Assembly: GCA_964594075.1 (NCBI GenBank)
Contig: CAZQKW010000006.1
Span: forward strand, 42,288-106,287
From: CAZQKW01 sp964594075
GTDB taxonomy: Bacteria; Desulfobacterota; WTBG01; CAIYCZ01
DNA: 64,000 nt
Reading direction: 5' to 3'
Below the pieces are notes generated by a model. It was not told where the DNA came from, searched no databases, and worked only from the letters and a program-made list of their open reading frames with translations. Within the stretch, counting starts at the first letter, position 1. Each line of letters starts with the position of its first letter. Shown piece by piece: positions 60,542-64,000 of this stretch. Position numbers and translations under genes: made by a program.

Positions 60542-61228
60542 ATGAGCACAAACAAGAAGTATGCGCAACGGTTAAAAGAACTTGAGGGATATGCGCGCGA
60601 TATCATCGCATTCAAACTTGTTGATGAAATACCGCCGGGAATAGAACATTACGGTTCTGATGTATCATTCATGTGCGCTATTGTTGCCGAGGTATGGCAG
60701 GGTCGGAAATGCTTTTACATCACCAATAAAAATGTGCTGTGCGGCGGGGCCGTCTATGCCGGTATCGGCAATAAAAAAATGACAAAAGAGGATTTTGACG
60801 CCGGGATGGAAACATCCTTGGGCAAGAATAAGGCCTATGAAAATCGTCAGGTCATGAGGCGAGTCAACCAGCAGATACCGCACCATTTCAAACATCATAA
60901 ATATCTCATAATTGGTGCTCTGGAAGAAGTTGAAGCGCCCGATCAAGTGATGATTGTCGCTGATGCGAACAGAATTATGCGATTGTGTAAAGCATATACC
61001 TGGAAAACGGGAGAACTGGTGCACGGGTTACAGGGAACCGCCTGGTGCACGCAGTCGCTGCCCGTGGTGCATAGAACCAAAACCATGACCTATACGCTGG
61101 GCGATCCGCCCTCACGATTTCTCATGCAACTGGAACCGGGAGAAATGTATTGTAACATTCATTATGAGCTGTTGCCGCTTATCGTTGAAAACTTGGAAAA
61201 CATATCAAGCGGTCATGTGCTGGAGTAA
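60542..61228 (+). CDS. DUF169 family protein
   Basis: 228 residues matching the uncharacterised DUF169 family: the pattern ...NKNVLCGGAVYAGIG (about 60-74), DQVMIVADANRIMRLCKAYT and SLPVVHRTKTMTYTLGDPPS. Soluble; several cysteines but no CxxC clusters. Many anaerobes carry such proteins near ferredoxins, and here a 2x[4Fe-4S] ferredoxin follows, its start only 18 nt after this stop, so the pair may form a redox unit. Function is not known. Confidence 0.75.
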   Translation: MSTNKKYAQRLKELEGYARDIIAFKLVDEIPPGIEHYGSDVSFMCAIVAEVWQGRKCFYITNKNVLCGGAVYAGIGNKKMTKEDFDAGMETSLGKNKAYENRQVMRRVNQQIPHHFKHHKYLIIGALEEVEAPDQVMIVADANRIMRLCKAYTWKTGELVHGLQGTAWCTQSLPVVHRTKTMTYTLGDPPSRFLMQLEPGEMYCNIHYELLPLIVENLENISSGHVLE

Positions 61229-61245
61229 TGAAAGGAGAAAAGTGT

Positions 61246-61455
61246 ATGGCTTATGTTATAACAGAAAACTGTGTTATCTGTGGCACCTGCTGGGAGATCT
61301 GCCCTACTAAGTCAGTGGTTGAATATGATTGGTATTATAAAATTGCCGAGAGCTGTGTTGAATGCGGGGCATGTGCACGCGTCTGTCCCAATTCAGCGAT
61401 TATACGAATAAAGGATAAAAAGGATGACACAAAAAACCAGAATTCGGACAGTTAA
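61246..61455 (+). CDS. 2[4Fe-4S] ferredoxin
   Basis: 69 residues with two classical clusters: C9, C12, C15, C19 (CVICGTCWEICP) and C37, C40, C43, C47 (CVECGACARVCP). Low-potential electron carrier of clostridial type with a basic, charged tail. ATG 61246 has AAAGGAG 14 nt upstream; a possible ATG at 61228 overlaps the DUF169 stop. It could feed CODH, the Hdr complex or AOR, but only proximity to the DUF169 gene is seen. Confidence 0.93.
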   Translation: MAYVITENCVICGTCWEICPTKSVVEYDWYYKIAESCVECGACARVCPNSAIIRIKDKKDDTKNQNSDS

Positions 61456-61491
61456 TAACTCCCGCGCATAGCTTGTTTATATTATCTGCTA

Positions 61492-61532
61492 ATAGGAAAA
61501 GGCACCAGATAACCCATGGTGCCTTTTCCTAT
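61492..61532. terminator. Bidirectional intrinsic terminator
   Basis: A perfect 16-bp stem (61492-61507 with 61517-61532) with a 9-nt loop. The A-run on one arm and TTTT on the other let it work in both directions, ending the ferredoxin transcript (+) and that of the small secreted protein (-). Confidence 0.85.
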
Positions 61533-61550
61533 TTGTTCTTATGACAAGTG

Positions 61551-61778
61551 TTACTTTTCAGCCGCGGGTTGTTCTCCCTGCTGTTCTGCCTCGGTTTTCT
61601 GGGTTTCCTGCTGCACGTCCGGTTTTTCTTCCTTTGCTTTTGCCTCTTCGGTTGTTGGCGCTGTTTCCTCGATTTTTTGCTGTTCAACTGAAGGTTGCGT
61701 TTGCTCTGCAGCAAAAGAATAGCCGGCCACTGCACAGGCCAATATCAGTGCTACCACCATTGAAAGAATCCGCTTCAT
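61551..61778 (-). CDS. Small secreted Glu/Gln/Lys-rich protein
   Basis: 75 residues: signal peptide MKRILSMVVALILACAVAGY with cleavage near SFAA, then about 50 residues consisting almost only of Glu, Gln, Lys, Thr, Ala and Pro (QQKIEETAPTTEEAKAKEEK). No hydrophobic core, so probably disordered in the periplasm. GGAGGTGAC precedes the ATG on the minus strand, giving good translation. No family recognised. Low-complexity composition makes homology calls unsafe. Confidence 0.65.
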   Translation of the reverse strand: MKRILSMVVALILACAVAGYSFAAEQTQPSVEQQKIEETAPTTEEAKAKEEKPDVQQETQKTEAEQQGEQPAAEK

Positions 61779-62086
61779 TAATTGTCACCTCCTTTCCATA
61801 TCTATAAAAAGAATATCTAACCAAATGTTCTCTGAACCTATGCATGGCAATTTCAATACCGTTGCTCGAAACAGTAATTAACTCATTAGATTAACTGATT
61901 TTTTTAATTTTAGGACTGTTTTACTGATGCCGATTGATGCTTCTATTTAGCAACAGTAACTTAGTTCAACAATATGAATCTGAAGCAATTTTAACGGTTA
62001 TTCTCATGTGCCGATTTTCATGCAACATGGTGCCTTTTAGCTTCAGATCAGTAAATAACTCAAAATGACATATTTAAGTAGACAGG

Positions 62087-62115
62087 TTGACAATTATTTA
62101 TTTTTATTATATAAT
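62087..62115 (+). promoter_or_regulatory. Consensus sigma-70 promoter with long leader
   Basis: TTGACA (62087-62092), 17-nt spacer, TATAAT (62110-62115): both hexamers are perfect. The next credible gene starts only at 62488, giving a leader of about 365 nt. The surrounding DNA is so AT-rich that chance matches are more likely than usual, which limits confidence. Confidence 0.65.
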
Positions 62116-62121
62116 ATTATA

Positions 62122-62487
62122 TGTTTAAATATAATTATATGTTGTTATTATAATAAAAAAATTGTATCTAAAATAAGTAAAATTTAATAAATTTATGCAT
62201 TATTTAACTAAAAAATACTAATAATAGAAATTAAGTAATCGCTTATTTATAAAGAATAAAGAGAAAAAGAGGTAGTTCTAAAGCAGCAAGGGTAGTTGTA
62301 ACTGACCAATCTGATAGGTGCAAAGAAACCATTGAGACAATAATCATACTGGAAAGGAGGAAAATATGTAGGTGAGCTTGATCATTTTATTAATTCTATA
62401 TCTATCTTATTTCAGAAACGGTCCTCACCCTACTTAAGAGGATCATTAGTGATTGACCTAAACGGAAAAAAAGGAAAGGAGCAGGAA
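62122..62487 (+). other. Long AT-rich 5' leader of the Fn3-like gene
   Basis: No gene is seen in this stretch. A ribosome-site-like AAAGGAGG at 62352-62359 is followed by ATG-TAG, a start-stop pair. GTAGGTGAG (about 62369) can pair with CTCACCCTAC (about 62425) through a single bulge, forming a large hairpin just before the true start. It may be a regulatory leader; no known riboswitch consensus was matched. Confidence 0.4.
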
Positions 62488-63372
62488 ATGAAAAAAAGAA
62501 TTCTTATTTTAATACTATGTTTTTCCCTGATATGTGCCTCAAAACTATGTGCGACCATTGGTCCAATTCCTTTGAATGAGGCTAACAGTTCAAGCATGCT
62601 TCCAGATGGGGAGATATATGCAGTGGTTATTGTCTCGGCTCTGCCGGATTCTTGCCCCGGTTCGTATGATGGGGTAAGACTTATGGTTGACGTCAACCAG
62701 AATATCCTTATCCCCATCCCCGGCGTACCCTTTGGCGTTCAGAAATTTGGCTTTAATTACTCTGGCAATTTAGATGAATTGATCTTTTCAGGGTTACCTT
62801 ATAAATGGTCTGTTAAAACTAATCAAAATTTGTCAGAGTTCGGCGTGTTTATGGAAGCCGCGTATGACACCAAATTCCGTCAGGATCCACTGACGGTAGA
62901 TATTTGCAACTGCTGCGCTGATTTAACAGAAGGCGACTTTGTGGTTAAAAACACAAATGGCTACGTTTTTGCTGCGCATATTGCCGGATTTACTTATAGC
63001 GGCACTACCGAAACCTCAAGCGCCTTTTTTGGGACCGTGGAGACAACATTGATAGAATTGGCTGAATTCACCGTTAAACCGGGTAATAAAAAGGCAACAC
63101 TGATGTGGAAGACCGCCTCTGAAATAGATAATGCCGGATTCAATATTTATCGCGCGGAATCACCTGACGGCGATTATGTAAAAATAAACGACTCCTTGAT
63201 TATTGGACAAGGTTCCAGCATGCGGGGAGCAACGTATGCGTTTGTTGACCGGGATGTGCAGAACAGGAAAACCTACTATTATAAGCTGCAAGATATTGAT
63301 TTAGAAGGGAAGAGCACGTTTAATGGGCCGGTCAGCACCACCCCGCGATGGATATATGGAATACTGAAATAA
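62488..63372 (+). CDS. Secreted protein with C-terminal fibronectin-III-like domain
   Basis: Signal peptide of about 22 residues (ILILILCFSLICASKLCAT). The middle 170 residues are beta-rich and unrecognised, with a CNCCADL cysteine patch. From about residue 195 comes a Fn3-like domain typical of anaerobe surface proteins: LMWKTASEIDNAGFNIYRAE, then YYYKLQDIDLEGK. 294 residues from ATG 62488 (AAAGGAG upstream); an ATG at 62449 would put polar residues before the signal peptide. Exported or surface protein, role unknown. Confidence 0.7.
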   Translation: MKKRILILILCFSLICASKLCATIGPIPLNEANSSSMLPDGEIYAVVIVSALPDSCPGSYDGVRLMVDVNQNILIPIPGVPFGVQKFGFNYSGNLDELIFSGLPYKWSVKTNQNLSEFGVFMEAAYDTKFRQDPLTVDICNCCADLTEGDFVVKNTNGYVFAAHIAGFTYSGTTETSSAFFGTVETTLIELAEFTVKPGNKKATLMWKTASEIDNAGFNIYRAESPDGDYVKINDSLIIGQGSSMRGATYAFVDRDVQNRKTYYYKLQDIDLEGKSTFNGPVSTTPRWIYGILK

Positions 63373-63391
63373 AAAAGGAACTGATTGCAAG

Positions 63392-63432
63392 CAGGCAGGG
63401 TTAATTTAATAAATCGCCCTGCCTGTTTTTTT
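63392..63432 (+). terminator. Intrinsic terminator after the Fn3-like gene
   Basis: CAGGCAGGG (63392-63400) pairs perfectly with CCCTGCCTG (63417-63425), and seven Ts follow. 20 nt after the stop codon. Confidence 0.92.
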
Positions 63433-63441
63433 AATGATTCC

Positions 63442-63485
63442 TGGAGCCGGCGAGTGGGGTTGAACCACCGACCTGCTGATTACAA
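63442..63485 (-). pseudogene. tRNA-Thr (TGT) 3'-half fragment, possible attachment site
   Basis: On the minus strand, 44 nt read as the 3' half of a tRNA: TTGTAATCAGC (anticodon TGT and 3' anticodon stem), GGTGGTTCAACCCCACT (T-arm), CGCCGGCT and CCA. The 5' half is missing: no AGCCGGC acceptor strand or matching anticodon stem exists nearby. From 63486 to about 63590 there are D-arm-like pieces (GGTGTAGAGCA) in a scrambled order. Integrating elements leave exactly such 3' tRNA copies. Confidence 0.6.
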
Positions 63486-63650
63486 TTACTGCGCAGTCCG
63501 AATTTGGTTATTATCCTACCACCTGGGGTAATCGTGGGCCTCCCTGTAAACAAATTGCTCTACACCAAGCTGCTCAATTAGCTTTCTGAAACACAATTCA
63601 TTTATTAAGAACTTTTTAGAATAAGATAAAAGTTTGCAAGTGAAAATTTA

Positions 63651-63680
63651 TTGACTTTCAATTTACCAACGACTTATAAT
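63651..63680 (+). promoter_or_regulatory. Sigma-70 promoter at the right edge
   Basis: TTGACT (63651-63656), 18-nt spacer, TATAAT (63675-63680). It would start an RNA near 63687 that runs through the structured leader below. Confidence 0.7.
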
Positions 63681-63728
63681 TTTTAACACGTTTCAATGTA
63701 GTATTTTCGATTCAACAGGAAAACAAAA

Positions 63729-63836
63729 GTAGAACTGGGAGGGGCAAAAGGCATGAGTTCTGCTGTTGGTTTCAACCAGAAAACATAACACCGCTTACAG
63801 GATTAATAAATCTATACCTGTAGGCGATTTTTGTTT
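63729..63836 (+). ncRNA. Structured leader or small RNA ending in an intrinsic terminator
   Basis: Downstream of the promoter are GTAGAACT/AGTTCTGC (63729-63736 with 63756-63763), TGGTT/AACCA (63767-63778), then CGCTTACAGG/CCTGTAGGCG (63792-63801 with 63817-63826) followed by ATTTTTGTTTT. The order promoter, two hairpins, terminator suggests a small RNA of about 145 nt or a terminating riboswitch/attenuator ahead of the reading frame at 63920. No known riboswitch class was matched. Confidence 0.5.
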
Positions 63837-63919
63837 TCGCTTTAATGAAAGGGGCCAACAAAAAAGAAACCTTATGTAACTCGACTTAATCAGCTTTTTA
63901 ATCTACAGAGGAGAGTATC

Positions 63920-64000
63920 ATGCGGTCAAAAATTTTTTATGTAGCATTACTGGAGTTTCCTGAGTTTTATACTGCACATAGTGATAACATATTGAAATAG
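63920..64000 (+). CDS. Possible 26-residue peptide at the window edge
   Basis: ATG 63920 with GAGGAGAG 4-11 nt upstream starts MRSKIFYVALLEFPEFYTAH, then SDNILK, ending in TAG at the last base of the window. The good ribosome site and upstream promoter/leader argue that something is translated here. It is short, and the stop could be a frameshift relic of a longer gene beyond the edge. No family recognised. Confidence 0.25.
   Translation: MRSKIFYVALLEFPEFYTAHSDNILK

Noticed and set aside
63442..63600. Intron-containing tRNA-Thr
   Set aside because: No 5' acceptor strand complementary to GCCGGCT and no matching 5' anticodon stem could be found; the insert would not fold as a known intron.
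63729..63836. Cyclic di-GMP (GEMM) riboswitch
   Set aside because: GGGCAAAA recalls part of the motif, but the conserved tetraloop receptor and GCAAAG/GGCCTA core are absent.
1..64000. CRISPR array or cas genes
   Set aside because: No regularly spaced direct repeats and no Cas-like proteins were seen anywhere in the window.

Overview
The window reads as chromosomal DNA from an anaerobic, Gram-negative-type bacterium that fixes CO2 or makes acetate through the Wood-Ljungdahl pathway. Three things point this way: a near-complete bacterial CODH/ACS and folate C1 cluster, a meso-DAP-type dcw (division and cell wall) cluster with ftsQAZ, and several secreted or periplasmic proteins. The combination fits candidate phyla such as Omnitrophota or an acetogen-like deep lineage. 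That assignment is a guess from gene content; there is no rRNA here.

Region 1 (1-21.4 kb, all + strand) is the Wood-Ljungdahl block: fhs (3' part), acsV, cooC, folD, acsD, acsA, acsB, acsC, acsE, hdrC, hdrB, a giant hdrA, mvhD, metV, metF. It covers the folate (methyl) branch from formyl-THF synthesis onward, the carbonyl branch, nickel insertion, corrinoid reactivation, and a probable flavin-based electron-bifurcating methylene-THF reductase (HdrABC-MvhD-MetVF). mvhD is interrupted by an in-frame UGA at the family's known selenocysteine position, followed by a SECIS-like hairpin. HdrA is a 1487-residue tandem HdrA with a GltD-like NAD(P)H module inserted.

Region 2 (21.5-36.3 kb) is accessory. 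It holds an SDR, an Fe-S flavoprotein, and a membrane-anchored protein that resembles ferredoxin-dependent bilin reductases. Next come a decayed NUDIX gene, a decayed IS4-like element, and an ECF sigma/anti-sigma locus with three Spy/CpxP-like proteins. The rest is a tungsten-type aldehyde:ferredoxin oxidoreductase divergent from a pentaheme cytochrome, a KefC/KefF pair, and a tyrosine-recombinase remnant beside tRNA-Arg(ACG).

Region 3 (36.3-59 kb) holds a TPR protein and a SPOR/nuclease-like protein, both on the minus strand. They are followed by the dcw cluster mraZ-rsmH-ftsL-ftsI-murE-murF-mraY-murD-ftsW-murG-murC-ddl-ftsQ-ftsA-ftsZ, with a strong promoter and possible MraZ boxes. murB is absent from its usual place. 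A radical SAM gene and a degenerate bEBP-like regulator, convergent with it, close the block.

Region 4 (59-64 kb) is AT-rich and sparsely coding. It contains a DUF169 protein with a ferredoxin, a tiny secreted Glu/Gln-rich protein, and a secreted protein with a C-terminal Fn3-like domain behind a near-perfect promoter and a long leader. At the right edge are a tRNA-Thr 3' fragment and a second promoter/leader/terminator unit.
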